From JALEFZ01 sp039817415 (GTDB lineage Bacteria > Bacteroidota > Bacteroidia > J057), in NCBI GenBank assembly GCA_039817415.1, contig JBCBVV010000001.1, positions 389,582 to 453,581 on the forward strand: 64,000 bases of DNA, written 5' to 3'. The translations under genes were made by a program, and so were the position numbers. Below are positions 53,018 through 61,531 of the stretch, in pieces. Under the pieces are notes generated by a model. It searched no databases. It saw only the letters and a list, made by a program, of their open reading frames with translations, and had not been told where the DNA came from. Within the stretch, counting starts at the first letter, position 1; every line of letters begins with the position of its first letter.

Positions 53018-53875
53018 ATGAGTTGGTTCAAAAGAGCGAAAGACAACATCCAGACGAGGACGGAGGATAAAAATAATACACCTGAGGGGCTGTGGGAGAA
53101 GTGTCCAAACTGCAAAAAGGCCCTTCAAACCAAAGGTCTTCAACAGAACATGTATGTGTGCATGCACTGTGGGCATCACTTAAGAATTGGAAGTGAAGCC
53201 TATTTTAGCATCATCTTCGACGAGGGAGAATACACAGAACTATCTTCGACGGTATTGTCTGGGGATCCTCTAGAATTTGAGGACACCAAAAAATATACAA
53301 GCAGAATCAAGGCAACCCAGCAGAAAAGTGGGTTGGTTGATTCCATCAGAACTGCCCACGGTCGTGTCCATGGTCATCCTCTGATGATCGCTGCGATGGA
53401 TTTCCGTTTCATCGGTGGTAGTATGGGTTCTGTAGTAGGTGAAAAAACTGCCAGAGCCATAGATTATTGCCTAGAGCATAGCATGCCCTTTATGATCATC
53501 TCCAAAAGTGGGGGTGCCAGGATGATGGAAGGCGCTTTAAGTTTGATGCAAATGGCCAAAATCAGCGCCAAGTTATCTCAGTTAGCCGAGAAGAAGATTC
53601 CATATATATCCTTGCTGACAGATCCGACCACCGGAGGAGTAACGGCAAGTTTTGCCATGTTGGGCGACCTTAATATAGCCGAGCCTAATGCCTTGATTGG
53701 TTTTGCAGGACCAAGAGTAATCAAGGAAACCATCGGCCGAGATCTTCCCGAAGGCTTCCAGCGCTCTGAGTTCTTACTGGAGCACGGCTTCCTTGATTTC
53801 ATCGTAGACAGAAAAGAATTGAAAGATAAACTTCATTCTGTGATTTCCATGTTGGCTCAGCCTTCCCGTCCGTAA
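53018..53875 (+). CDS. accD: Acetyl-CoA carboxylase carboxyltransferase beta subunit
   Basis: A cytoplasmic subunit of 285 aa that, with AccA, transfers carboxyl from biotin to acetyl-CoA for fatty-acid synthesis. ATG 53018 (MSWFKRAKDNIQTR) is the normal family start; the upstream frame from 52937 is not. The N-terminal zinc ribbon is CPNC followed by CMHC. The crotonase-like core has MDFRFIGGSMGSVVGEK, MIISKSGGARMMEGALSLMQM and LTDPTTGGVTASFAMLGD. It is single on its strand, driven by the -7 element at 52993, and ends in a long hairpin terminator. Confidence 0.96.
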   Translation: MSWFKRAKDNIQTRTEDKNNTPEGLWEKCPNCKKALQTKGLQQNMYVCMHCGHHLRIGSEAYFSIIFDEGEYTELSSTVLSGDPLEFEDTKKYTSRIKATQQKSGLVDSIRTAHGRVHGHPLMIAAMDFRFIGGSMGSVVGEKTARAIDYCLEHSMPFMIISKSGGARMMEGALSLMQMAKISAKLSQLAEKKIPYISLLTDPTTGGVTASFAMLGDLNIAEPNALIGFAGPRVIKETIGRDLPEGFQRSEFLLEHGFLDFIVDRKELKDKLHSVISMLAQPSRP

Positions 53876-53898
53876 GACAAGAAATCATATGGATACAT

Positions 53899-53937
53899 AA
53901 AAAATCCCTCGCTATCAGTGATAGCGAGGGATTTTTT
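53899..53937. terminator. Bidirectional intrinsic terminator
   Basis: An 18-bp perfect stem (53899-53916 with 53920-53937) and a 3-nt loop, A-run on one side and T-run on the other. It separates accD from the convergent trxA. Confidence 0.92.
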
Positions 53938-53953
53938 GTGGCCTGTATAGGTC

Positions 53954-54277
53954 CTAGATGTGAGACGTTAGTTTGTCTTTCAATACTCCCTTAGGAGCTG
54001 CACCAACGTGTCTCTCTACTTCAACTCCGTTTTTGAATACCAACAGAGTTGGGATGCTCATCACACCATACTTTGAAGAAGTCTGAATGTTGGCATCAAC
54101 ATCCAATTTACCGATCACTGCCTGGCCGTCAAGTTCTTCGGCCATTTCGTTTACGATCGGAGCAATAGCGCGACAAGGTCCGCACCATGTAGCCCAAAAG
54201 TCAACCAGAACTGGTTTGTCTGATTTAAGGACTACTTCCTCAAAGTTAGTATCTGTAATCTCAATAGGTTTTGCCAT
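53954..54277 (-). CDS. trxA: Thioredoxin
   Basis: A 107-aa cytoplasmic thioredoxin. The classic active site is VDFWATWCGPC with Cys32 and Cys35, and the cis-Pro loop is SIPTLLVFKNG. Length and spacing are normal. It reduces protein disulfides and serves peroxiredoxins and ribonucleotide reductase. It is the general thioredoxin of this window, in contrast to the exported TlpA and CNHC proteins at 18.5-20.3 kb. It is convergent with accD across a strong terminator. Confidence 0.97.
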   Translation of the reverse strand: MAKPIEITDTNFEEVVLKSDKPVLVDFWATWCGPCRAIAPIVNEMAEELDGQAVIGKLDVDANIQTSSKYGVMSIPTLLVFKNGVEVERHVGAAPKGVLKDKLTSHI

Positions 54278-54896
54278 AACAAAAAAAATAAGTCTGTTTC
54301 TTTTTAACGTGAAGATTGTGAATTGGTTTAGGCTAGCAACAGACGCGCTACCTCCCCCTTACCTTTTCAAATTTATACAAATATACCTGCTAACGCAGGC
54401 CATTTTTATCGGCTCAGAGACAATTTCGCCTCTCGAAAGAATAACTTGTTCTCTAAATAATCATTTTCCTACACATAATATTCTGCCGATTTACCCACAG
54501 CTTGTGAATTCTTGATTTCCAGCTGCCTGATAGACAATTATTTAATTCACATAAAAAAATAATCGCATATCGTTTTTTACACCAAAACAATATTTATATA
54601 ACCCAAGTGCTCATTTTTTGTCCAATCCCGAAGCTTTTGGCCTGGTAATTGCACTTTTGGTCATGACTACAATTTATTAATAATCAACGTTCTTAACCCC
54701 CGATATTCAATGATGAATACAAACCAACCACTAAACTCCCCTTGCTCTCCTGACATCATCATCTGGCCTTACTAAGGTTATCCTAAGAGTCCCCTCCACA
54801 CAGATGATATTGATCCTGAGGATGGATGAGCTTCAACCAAAGAACATTCGTTTACACAGAACGCATATAAAGGGAAGCCGCAAGGTTTCCCTTCTT
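54278..54896. other. Intergenic region between trxA and the EI24 gene
   Basis: About 620 bp with no convincing ORF. A T-rich stretch just upstream of trxA is its probable promoter zone. A weak 7-bp hairpin (AAGGGAA at 54870-54876, TTCCCTT at 54887-54893) lies just after the EI24 stop on the minus strand and may end that transcript. Nothing else recognisable. Confidence 0.35.
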
Positions 54897-55685
54897 TCAT
54901 TCGGCCTTTCCTTCTTTCCTCAAATAAGATAAAGTCCCAGCTACAATGCCCAGAACAGGCCCAAGGAACCATCCCAAATAAGGAATAAACATCAACAGCA
55001 GAAAGGGTATCCCATTTCCTATGGATAGTCCTCTGTTTTTTCTGGCAAAGGCAACTGAATCCGAAAGACTCACTCTTCTTCTATCAAGCATAGCGTCCAT
55101 GTTCCCAAATCCCGCATAAAAAGAAGAGATCAAAAAGATGAGGGCGGTAGTTATCAGGCTTCCAATTCCAGGCACAAAAAGGCCCACCACAGTCAGCGCC
55201 AAGGTCCAGAATAATTCTCTAAATAGATTTCGGAATACGATTTTGAGTCCACGCACAATGCTACTCATGGTCTCCTTCCCCGTCATAGGTGCTGCAAGTG
55301 CGCCCGTTTCTTTGAGTTCCACTTGCTCTGACAATCCTCCTAAAAATGGGGCGAGCGCAATGATAACGATGTATCGAAACATCAATACATTGAGGATCAA
55401 GGACAATAGCCATCCTAAAATCTCTCCGATCCAGCTTTCAGAAATCCAGCTAGTAACGTTACAAAGGCTATCGTGTCCCCACCAGCCTTGAGGATAAATG
55501 CCACAAATCCCATTAAACAAGGCATCAACCAAATATCCTCCTACAAACCCAAGTACAGAAAAAACCAGTATCCCTACTCCAAGTCCTACAAAACCTGGAA
55601 TCATGGCCTGTCGCCATAGGTTGTGCCGATTGATCGCTCCTAAGGCACGGAAATAATCAACGAAGCCATTGAATAATCCTATCAT
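54897..55685 (-). CDS. EI24/CysZ-like membrane protein
   Basis: A 262-aa inner-membrane protein with about five to six hydrophobic segments (FVGLGVGILVFSVLGFVGGYLV, LGWLLSLILNVLMFRYIVIIAL, LTVVGLFVPGIGSLITTALIFLISSFYAGFGNMDAML and others). ATG 55685 (MIGLFNGFVDYFRAL) is preferred to the extension at 55754. It resembles the EI24-domain family that includes CysZ, a sulfate permease. No sulfate-assimilation genes are adjacent, so the substrate is open. It precedes no obvious operon partner; the S8 protease lies upstream, 126 nt away on the same strand. Confidence 0.78.
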   Translation of the reverse strand: MIGLFNGFVDYFRALGAINRHNLWRQAMIPGFVGLGVGILVFSVLGFVGGYLVDALFNGICGIYPQGWWGHDSLCNVTSWISESWIGEILGWLLSLILNVLMFRYIVIIALAPFLGGLSEQVELKETGALAAPMTGKETMSSIVRGLKIVFRNLFRELFWTLALTVVGLFVPGIGSLITTALIFLISSFYAGFGNMDAMLDRRRVSLSDSVAFARKNRGLSIGNGIPFLLLMFIPYLGWFLGPVLGIVAGTLSYLRKEGKAE

Positions 55686-55811
55686 AGTTGGTCTGTGAAT
55701 AAAAAGACGACAAAAAAATCGGTATGAGAACATGAGGTCCAGCTGTTTCCACATCCGCGGTTAAATCAGCCTTCCTCTCATTTCCTCATACCGATGCAGA
55801 AAAAATAAGTC

Positions 55812-57518
55812 TTACAATCTGAAAGGAATTAACTCCTCCACTTTGTCTGTTTTGATTTTCAACTCATAACGACCTGCTTTCATGCTCTTGGTCTTCAGGA
55901 TAGCCTTACTTCCTTTTACCTTAAGCACACTCTTGGGAAGGTCAATATGCTCTCCTTTTTGACGAATGGAGATATTCTCGATCTTCTGTCCTTCTGCAGG
56001 AACAAATTTAATTTTCGTTGCAGTCTTAGTAATCTGAGTTACAGGATTTTTAGTGTAACGAGGTCTTCTCGTGATCACAGGTCTTCCGGGTGCATCTCCT
56101 GTCTTATTTACTTTACCACGTACTGGCTTTTCAGCTTGGGCAATGGTCATTTCATACAGGTTAGAACCTGATTTCATTAGTGAGTCAGCTTTCACCAAGT
56201 CAGGAATACCATAGCCATACTCATTGTCAGGAAGGCCAGCCTGATCACCAGACATCCTTGTAGCCTGAATCAAGTTCATAGGCTCAGCATCAGGATTAGC
56301 ATGCATCAGGCATGCCATAAATCCAGCCATCAATGGACCAGAGAAAGAAGTACCGCTAGAGTTACCTTGACGGTTATTCGGACGCCAAATAGCCGTGTAA
56401 CTTCCCATCGCCATTACATCAGGCTTGATACGGCCATCTGCTGTAGGCCCGAAAGAAGAAAAGCCTGATTTTTTCTCATACTTGTCCACGGATCCTACAC
56501 ATAGTACACTGTCCGCATCACAAGGAGCAGCAATGTAGTGCCAAGAGTTACGTCCTTCGTTACCCGCTGAAATGGTACATAATATTCCTTTAGAAGCAGC
56601 TAAATCAACCGCTCTGGTTACAATTGCCTTGTCTCCATCTAGGTCTTGGTAGGTATAGCTTCCAATCCCATCATCGAACTTGGTGTATCCAAGAGAAGCG
56701 TGAAGGATATCGACGCCTACAGAATCACACCACTCTACAGCTCTTAAGAAGTTGTATTCCTCCACCTGTGTTTCTGAGCGAGAATCCTCCGTGCGACATA
56801 GCACAAAAGAGGCATCAGGAGCTGTCCCAATCAATTTACCAGGCACATCTGTTCCGATACAAGACATTACGTTCGTTCCATGAGAGCTCTGGTGATAGAC
56901 AAACTCATCATTTTCTACAAAATCATAGGTAGCAATCACTCGGCCTTCCTTTCTGATCTTATCAAATGCCTTGATGGAATCCACACCTGGAAAACCTGCA
57001 TCTAAAATGGCAATTCGCACTCCTTTTCCTCTGAAGCCTTTGGCGTGGAAGGCAGGAACATTGATCATATCTACCTGGGTTTGGCCTTTTCCATATTCAT
57101 CACCCATCACCTGACTAAGCTCAGCAATGTCAAGGATGTTTTCTTCATAGGCATTTGCAACAAAGCTGGCGCAAGGACGAATCCCTTTGACAAAAGAAAG
57201 GCTCTCCAAGTAGTCAAGATCACAAGCATTTGCATGTACAGCAACTGCATTGATCCATCGAGAAGTACTCAATACTTCAATTCCACTTTCTTCGATTGCA
57301 TGTACATAAGAAGATTCTACTGGTACATCTGCCATGTTAAAGCTGATGTTTTTCTCTTTTCTTAAGGCTAGCGCCTGAGGAGAAAAGTTTTCCGCAACCT
57401 GGTTTAGCTTGTGTGTGGCTTGCTCTCCTTTATCGGACAACATGACCCAATAAGCCGACTGCGCATATGTGGCCATTGTAAAACATACCATCAGGCACGT
57501 TACAAATAGGTTTCGCAT
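55812..57518 (-). CDS. Subtilisin-like serine protease (S8 family), secreted
   Basis: A 568-aa exported protease. ATG 57518 gives the signal MRNLFVTCLMVCFTMATYAQS; TTG 57542 is rejected. An N-terminal propeptide-like part (about 25-150) precedes the catalytic domain. The triad is Asp173 in AILDAGFPG, His213 in SSHGTNVMS and Ser391 in SSGTSFSGPLMAGF, with the oxyanion Asn in SAGNEGRNS. The C-terminal 110 residues (Lys/Thr-rich, then strands to LIPFRL) form an extra domain. I see no obvious type IX sorting signal. The target is unknown. A promoter is not evident. Confidence 0.93.
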   Translation of the reverse strand: MRNLFVTCLMVCFTMATYAQSAYWVMLSDKGEQATHKLNQVAENFSPQALALRKEKNISFNMADVPVESSYVHAIEESGIEVLSTSRWINAVAVHANACDLDYLESLSFVKGIRPCASFVANAYEENILDIAELSQVMGDEYGKGQTQVDMINVPAFHAKGFRGKGVRIAILDAGFPGVDSIKAFDKIRKEGRVIATYDFVENDEFVYHQSSHGTNVMSCIGTDVPGKLIGTAPDASFVLCRTEDSRSETQVEEYNFLRAVEWCDSVGVDILHASLGYTKFDDGIGSYTYQDLDGDKAIVTRAVDLAASKGILCTISAGNEGRNSWHYIAAPCDADSVLCVGSVDKYEKKSGFSSFGPTADGRIKPDVMAMGSYTAIWRPNNRQGNSSGTSFSGPLMAGFMACLMHANPDAEPMNLIQATRMSGDQAGLPDNEYGYGIPDLVKADSLMKSGSNLYEMTIAQAEKPVRGKVNKTGDAPGRPVITRRPRYTKNPVTQITKTATKIKFVPAEGQKIENISIRQKGEHIDLPKSVLKVKGSKAILKTKSMKAGRYELKIKTDKVEELIPFRL

Positions 57519-57667
57519 GATAATGATTTTATGACTGAACAAAAGATTTATTACGTTTTATGTACTATGGGTTGAATTCCTCCCATCTTGATTTGGCCCT
57601 TCACTTCATCAAACAAGCCGAACCACTCCCCCTCCCTAATCAAGGAATTTAAATTGCAAAGCTTTGC

Positions 57668-58744
57668 CTAATTTTCCTTCTCAATTCGCAGATTATTTGC
57701 CACCATAGGTATTTTTCCCTTTGTAACAAATAAGACAGGAATTTTAACCCGAAAGATGTCTGGCCCATCCTCTACAACCACCTCTTCCTGTGAAAGCAAT
57801 TGATACCTAGCCTTAATATTTTGTAAGCCTTTCCCTGTAGAAGTCACAAGCAAGTCCTTCCTCTGGAGATTATTTTCTACCACCACAAAGCGATTATCCT
57901 CAAGATAAATCCTTACTGTCAATGGCTTAGCTTGTGAAATAATATTATGCTTGCTCGCATTCTCCATGAGCATTTGAAGAGCCAATGGAGGAACAAACAT
58001 ATCCTGTCGGGCTATTACCTCTTGAGATACGATTAAGTTATCCCCATGACGAATGTCTTGCAAAAACAAATAGGCCTCCAAACACTCTAACTCTTCTGCT
58101 AATGTAACCACCTGCTCGTCAGAATATTCTAGGATATATCTGTACATCTGGGACAACTTCTTAATAAAAGCAGCAGACTGATCGGCGTCCTTGTAGACCA
58201 AACTTGTCAGCACGTTCAAGCTATTGAATAAAAAATGAGGATTCAATTGGGCCTTCAATGAGGCAAAGCGAGAATCCAATTGTTCTTGCTTAAGTTTTTC
58301 TAGTCTAATGGCCGCATCTCGCCAGAATAACAAAAACTGTCTGGCATGAAGGGTAAGCGAAATGATACTCGTAACAATGAGGGAGATAATGATCGTGGAA
58401 TACACTCCTCTTGATACATCTTGCCATTCTAGGTCTGTCGAAACAACGAACACAACCCAGTACATACTGACAGTGATCAAGGTGGAATAAATAACCGAAG
58501 CAGCGATTCCGAGTAAGGCTCTTTTGGCAGGCTGCTCTACCCAAGTTACGTATTTGCTGATGACATCATTTAACCTGCCGTTCCCTTCAAATAGTAATAC
58601 GGTCAATAAGAAAGTATAAAATAGCGTGTCCAACCGTTCACCAAAGTTGGAAAAACACCTAGGACACAAGAGGAAATATATCCCAATTGTAATGGAACAA
58701 TAGACAACGGTTTTACGCAACAATTTCCAACTCACAGGATTCAT
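57668..58744 (-). CDS. LytS/YehU-type sensor histidine kinase
   Basis: An inner-membrane sensor kinase of 358 aa. Four membrane helices occupy about residues 10-155 (for example VYCSITIGIYFLLCP, LGIAASVIYSTLITVSMYWVVFVVS and IIISLIVTSIISLTL), with little extracytoplasmic sequence. The His_kinase domain has LNPHFLFNSLNVLTSLV with phospho-acceptor His170, and PPLALQMLMENASKHNI as the N-box. The ATP-lid region GKGLQNIKARYQLL follows. This type usually partners a LytR response regulator; no such gene is adjacent, so it is an orphan in this window. Confidence 0.9.
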   Translation of the reverse strand: MNPVSWKLLRKTVVYCSITIGIYFLLCPRCFSNFGERLDTLFYTFLLTVLLFEGNGRLNDVISKYVTWVEQPAKRALLGIAASVIYSTLITVSMYWVVFVVSTDLEWQDVSRGVYSTIIISLIVTSIISLTLHARQFLLFWRDAAIRLEKLKQEQLDSRFASLKAQLNPHFLFNSLNVLTSLVYKDADQSAAFIKKLSQMYRYILEYSDEQVVTLAEELECLEAYLFLQDIRHGDNLIVSQEVIARQDMFVPPLALQMLMENASKHNIISQAKPLTVRIYLEDNRFVVVENNLQRKDLLVTSTGKGLQNIKARYQLLSQEEVVVEDGPDIFRVKIPVLFVTKGKIPMVANNLRIEKEN

Positions 58745-58987
58745 GAAATCAATCTACTGATGTAAGAATACCAGGCCTATAATATAAGAAAATGTTGGTG
58801 TCTAAAAGTTCATTTCCAGAGAATTGAGGGTAGATTATTCAGAAGAGATGATCTTTTAAATCAAGGAAAAAATCCTTAAGATTGCCCTCCTTCTCAATTG
58901 GGACTACTTCCACCCTACATCCATCCGTTAAATGATTGTTGTCTGTCATCCACACTTCATCGAAAGGAAGTGAAACATTCCCTAACC

Positions 58988-58995
58988 TTTATTTG
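58988..58995 (+). promoter_or_regulatory. -7-like element of the aminotransferase gene (TTTATTTG)
   Basis: It matches TAnnTTTG at seven of eight positions and ends 2 nt before the ATG at 58998. A TAACC lies a few bases upstream. It predicts a nearly leaderless message. Confidence 0.4.
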
Positions 58996-58997
58996 CC

Positions 58998-60212
58998 ATG
59001 CCACATTTGTCTCAACGTGCGTCCTTCATCCCTGCATCCCCCATTCGGAAATTGGCTCCCTATGCAGAAGCGGCAAAGGCAGCAGGCAAGCATATTTACC
59101 ATTTGAACATCGGTCAACCTGATCTCGAAACCCCCAAAACCTATTGGGAGGCCATCCGCCAAGGAGAATCCAAGGTCCTGGCATATGGCTCCTCTGCAGG
59201 AGAAAAACCACTTCGTTTGGCGATATCCGATTACTACAAACGAATTGGGATTGAAATGCCTGCTGATCATATTCTGATCACTACCGGAGCTTCTGAGGCC
59301 TTAAATTTCATTTTCTCCGTCTGCCTCGATCCTGGCGATCAAATTATTGTACCTGAACCCTTTTATGCCAATTACCATTCCTATGCGGCTTTTATGTATA
59401 CCCAGGTCCAACCCATTGGAACGGATATAGACAATCACTTTGCCCTTCCTCCTGTAGAGGCATTCGAAGCGGCTATTCAGCCCAGGACCAAAGCCATTAT
59501 GATTTGTAACCCCAATAATCCTACTGGGGTGATGTATGGAAAGGAAGAATTAGAAGGTCTGCTAGCACTCGCCAAAAAGTATGGGCTGTATTTGATTGCA
59601 GATGAGGTGTATCGTGAATTCTCCTATGCCGATTTTCCTCATCATTCTTGCCTGCAGCTAGAAGGAGGCGAGGAACATGTCATTGTTATTGATTCCATTT
59701 CCAAACGATTTTCGGCTTGTGGAGCCCGCGTAGGCTGTTTGCTTACCCATAATCAGGAAATTCTGGATGCTGTATTGCGACTTGCTCAAAGTCGTCTTTG
59801 TCCTCCTACCTTGGGTCAGATTGGTGCCGAAGCCTTATACAGACTGCCAGTCAGCTACTTCGAAGAAGTTTCCGCTGAATACCTAAAAAGAAGAAATACA
59901 CTGGTTTCTCTGCTTCGGGACATCCCTGGGGTCATGGTGCCAGAGGTCAACGGAGCCTTTTATGCCATGGTAAAACTACCCGTGGAGAATAGTGAAGATT
60001 TCTGCCGCTGGATGTTAGAAGAGTTTTCCTATGAAAATTCAACCGTTATGATGGCTCCAGGTTCTGGCTTTTATATCAACCCCAGAAAGGGAAAAAATGA
60101 AGTTAGAATTGCCTATGTACTGAAGGAAGAAGACCTAAAAAAGGCGATCAAATGTCTTGCTGAAGGGCTCCGAGCCTATGAAAGCAGAAACAAAGCGCAT
60201 ATACCGGCCTAA
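58998..60212 (+). CDS. Class I PLP-dependent aminotransferase
   Basis: A 404-aa cytoplasmic enzyme of the aspartate-aminotransferase-like fold I group. HIYHLNIGQPDLETP and YGSSAGEKPLRLAISDYY are the N-terminal substrate region. ITTGASEALNFIF, ICNPNNPTGVMY, LIADEVYREF and VIDSISKRFSACGARVGCLL (with the PLP-binding Lys) form the cofactor site. APGSGFYI and GKNEVRIAYVL carry the carboxylate-binding Arg. The exact amino-acid substrate is not decidable; AspC-like or alanine/aromatic activity are options. hemW follows 59 nt later. Confidence 0.92.
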   Translation: MPHLSQRASFIPASPIRKLAPYAEAAKAAGKHIYHLNIGQPDLETPKTYWEAIRQGESKVLAYGSSAGEKPLRLAISDYYKRIGIEMPADHILITTGASEALNFIFSVCLDPGDQIIVPEPFYANYHSYAAFMYTQVQPIGTDIDNHFALPPVEAFEAAIQPRTKAIMICNPNNPTGVMYGKEELEGLLALAKKYGLYLIADEVYREFSYADFPHHSCLQLEGGEEHVIVIDSISKRFSACGARVGCLLTHNQEILDAVLRLAQSRLCPPTLGQIGAEALYRLPVSYFEEVSAEYLKRRNTLVSLLRDIPGVMVPEVNGAFYAMVKLPVENSEDFCRWMLEEFSYENSTVMMAPGSGFYINPRKGKNEVRIAYVLKEEDLKKAIKCLAEGLRAYESRNKAHIPA

Positions 60213-60271
60213 ATTCCCCCTAGCCAAAACTTTTTCTGTTTTTCAGGCTTATTCCCTTTATTTCCTAAAGA

Positions 60272-61402
60272 ATGGCAGGACTCTATCTTCATATACCTTT
60301 TTGCAGAAAAGCCTGTATTTACTGCGATTTCCATTTCTCTACCTCCTTATCGAGGAAGGAGGAAATGGTAGAGGCCATTTGCCTAGAACTTGAAAGAAGA
60401 AAAGATTTTTTTGGGCAGACAAAAGAACTCAATAGCATTTACTTCGGTGGGGGAACCCCTTCAGTTCTGTCAAGAGCAGAACTAGAAAAGATATTTCATA
60501 CCATCCATACCTGCTGGCATGTGCGTGAGGGAGCAGAAATCACCTTAGAAGCCAATCCAGATGATTTGGATCAGGCTTACCTTAAGGAATTAAGCAAAAC
60601 TCCTGTCAATCGCTTGAGTATTGGGATCCAATCTTTTGATGAAGAAGTATTGCAATGGATGAACCGAAGCCATTCAGCTCAACAAGCACTAAGATGTATT
60701 CCAATGGCCCAAGATGCGGGCTTTGAGAACCTAACCATGGACCTCATTCTTGGCATTCCAGGCCAGTCCGCCTCGCGATTGGGTCAAAATATTCAGCGGC
60801 TTATTGACTTTGAGGTTCCTCACGCTTCTGTATATACCCTGACTGTGGAAGAAAAAACAGCCTTAGCTCATCAAGTTAAAAAGGGCATGGTGAAGGTGCA
60901 GGCTGACGAAGTCTATGAGGAGCGCTTCAAACTTGCGCATCAGCTGTTGGAAGATGGGGGTTTTCTGCATTATGAACTATCCAATTATGCCAAAGAGGGC
61001 TGGCAAGCCCAACATAATTCCTCTTATTGGAATGGAGCTCCTTACCTTGGAGTAGGCCCTTCCGCCCATTCCTTTAATGGTCATACCAGGTCTTGGAATA
61101 TCGCCAATAACGCCCAATATCTCCGCAAGTTAAGTGAAAAAGGAAAGGCCGTTGAAGATCAGGAAAAACTGAGTCCAGAAGATCTTTACCATGAATATCT
61201 AATGACTCACCTAAGAAAGGCAGAGGGTATTTCAGTGTCCTATATCGAGGCACATTTTATGCAGAATTGGGAACAAAAATTCTTTCAGAAATTAACAGAA
61301 TGGCTACAATCTGGCCATTTGATCAAGGAGGGGGATCGTATCTTTTGCAGCTTAGATGGATGGATTGTTTCTGATCAAATTATCAGTGATTTTTTCCTTT
61401 AG
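60272..61402 (+). CDS. hemW: Radical SAM heme chaperone HemW (formerly oxygen-independent coproporphyrinogen oxidase-like)
   Basis: A 376-aa radical SAM protein. MAGLYLHIPFCRKACIYCDFHF gives the 4Fe-4S cluster cysteines Cys11, Cys15 and Cys18 (CxxxCxxC). YFGGGTPSVL and ITLEANPDD follow as substrate and SAM elements, then NRLSIGIQSFDEEVLQWMNRSH, LTMDLILGIPGQ, HYELSNYAKEGWQAQHNSSYW and the C-terminal HemW domain. It lacks the extra residues of true HemN. HemW inserts heme into respiratory proteins. The gene lies 59 nt after the aminotransferase gene; the two may be cotranscribed. Confidence 0.94.
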   Translation: MAGLYLHIPFCRKACIYCDFHFSTSLSRKEEMVEAICLELERRKDFFGQTKELNSIYFGGGTPSVLSRAELEKIFHTIHTCWHVREGAEITLEANPDDLDQAYLKELSKTPVNRLSIGIQSFDEEVLQWMNRSHSAQQALRCIPMAQDAGFENLTMDLILGIPGQSASRLGQNIQRLIDFEVPHASVYTLTVEEKTALAHQVKKGMVKVQADEVYEERFKLAHQLLEDGGFLHYELSNYAKEGWQAQHNSSYWNGAPYLGVGPSAHSFNGHTRSWNIANNAQYLRKLSEKGKAVEDQEKLSPEDLYHEYLMTHLRKAEGISVSYIEAHFMQNWEQKFFQKLTEWLQSGHLIKEGDRIFCSLDGWIVSDQIISDFFL

Positions 61403-61469
61403 GCGAATGGGGAAATTCTTTTACCCCATCATTCGTTTCACAGGGTTTCCCTTCATACCGAAATTGTGC

Positions 61470-61477
61470 TAAATTTG
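61470..61477 (+). promoter_or_regulatory. -7 element upstream of the Wzz-like gene (TAAATTTG)
   Basis: An exact TAnnTTTG match 54 nt before the ATG at 61532. It would start the polysaccharide-related transcript with a leader of about 50 nt. Confidence 0.5.
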
Positions 61478-61531
61478 CCCCTTGAAATATCCCTAGGATA
61501 GGGATTTCATCATGGAACTAACCATCACTTT

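Noticed and set aside
54087..54515. 142-aa plus-strand frame across trxA
   Set aside because: Antisense to trxA over half its length and then runs into AT-rich intergenic DNA; no domain.
55812..57518. Type IX secretion cargo domain on the S8 protease
   Set aside because: The C-terminal region lacks the recognisable sorting-domain pattern (final Gly-rich strand with conserved Lys); ordinary signal-peptide export is enough to explain it.
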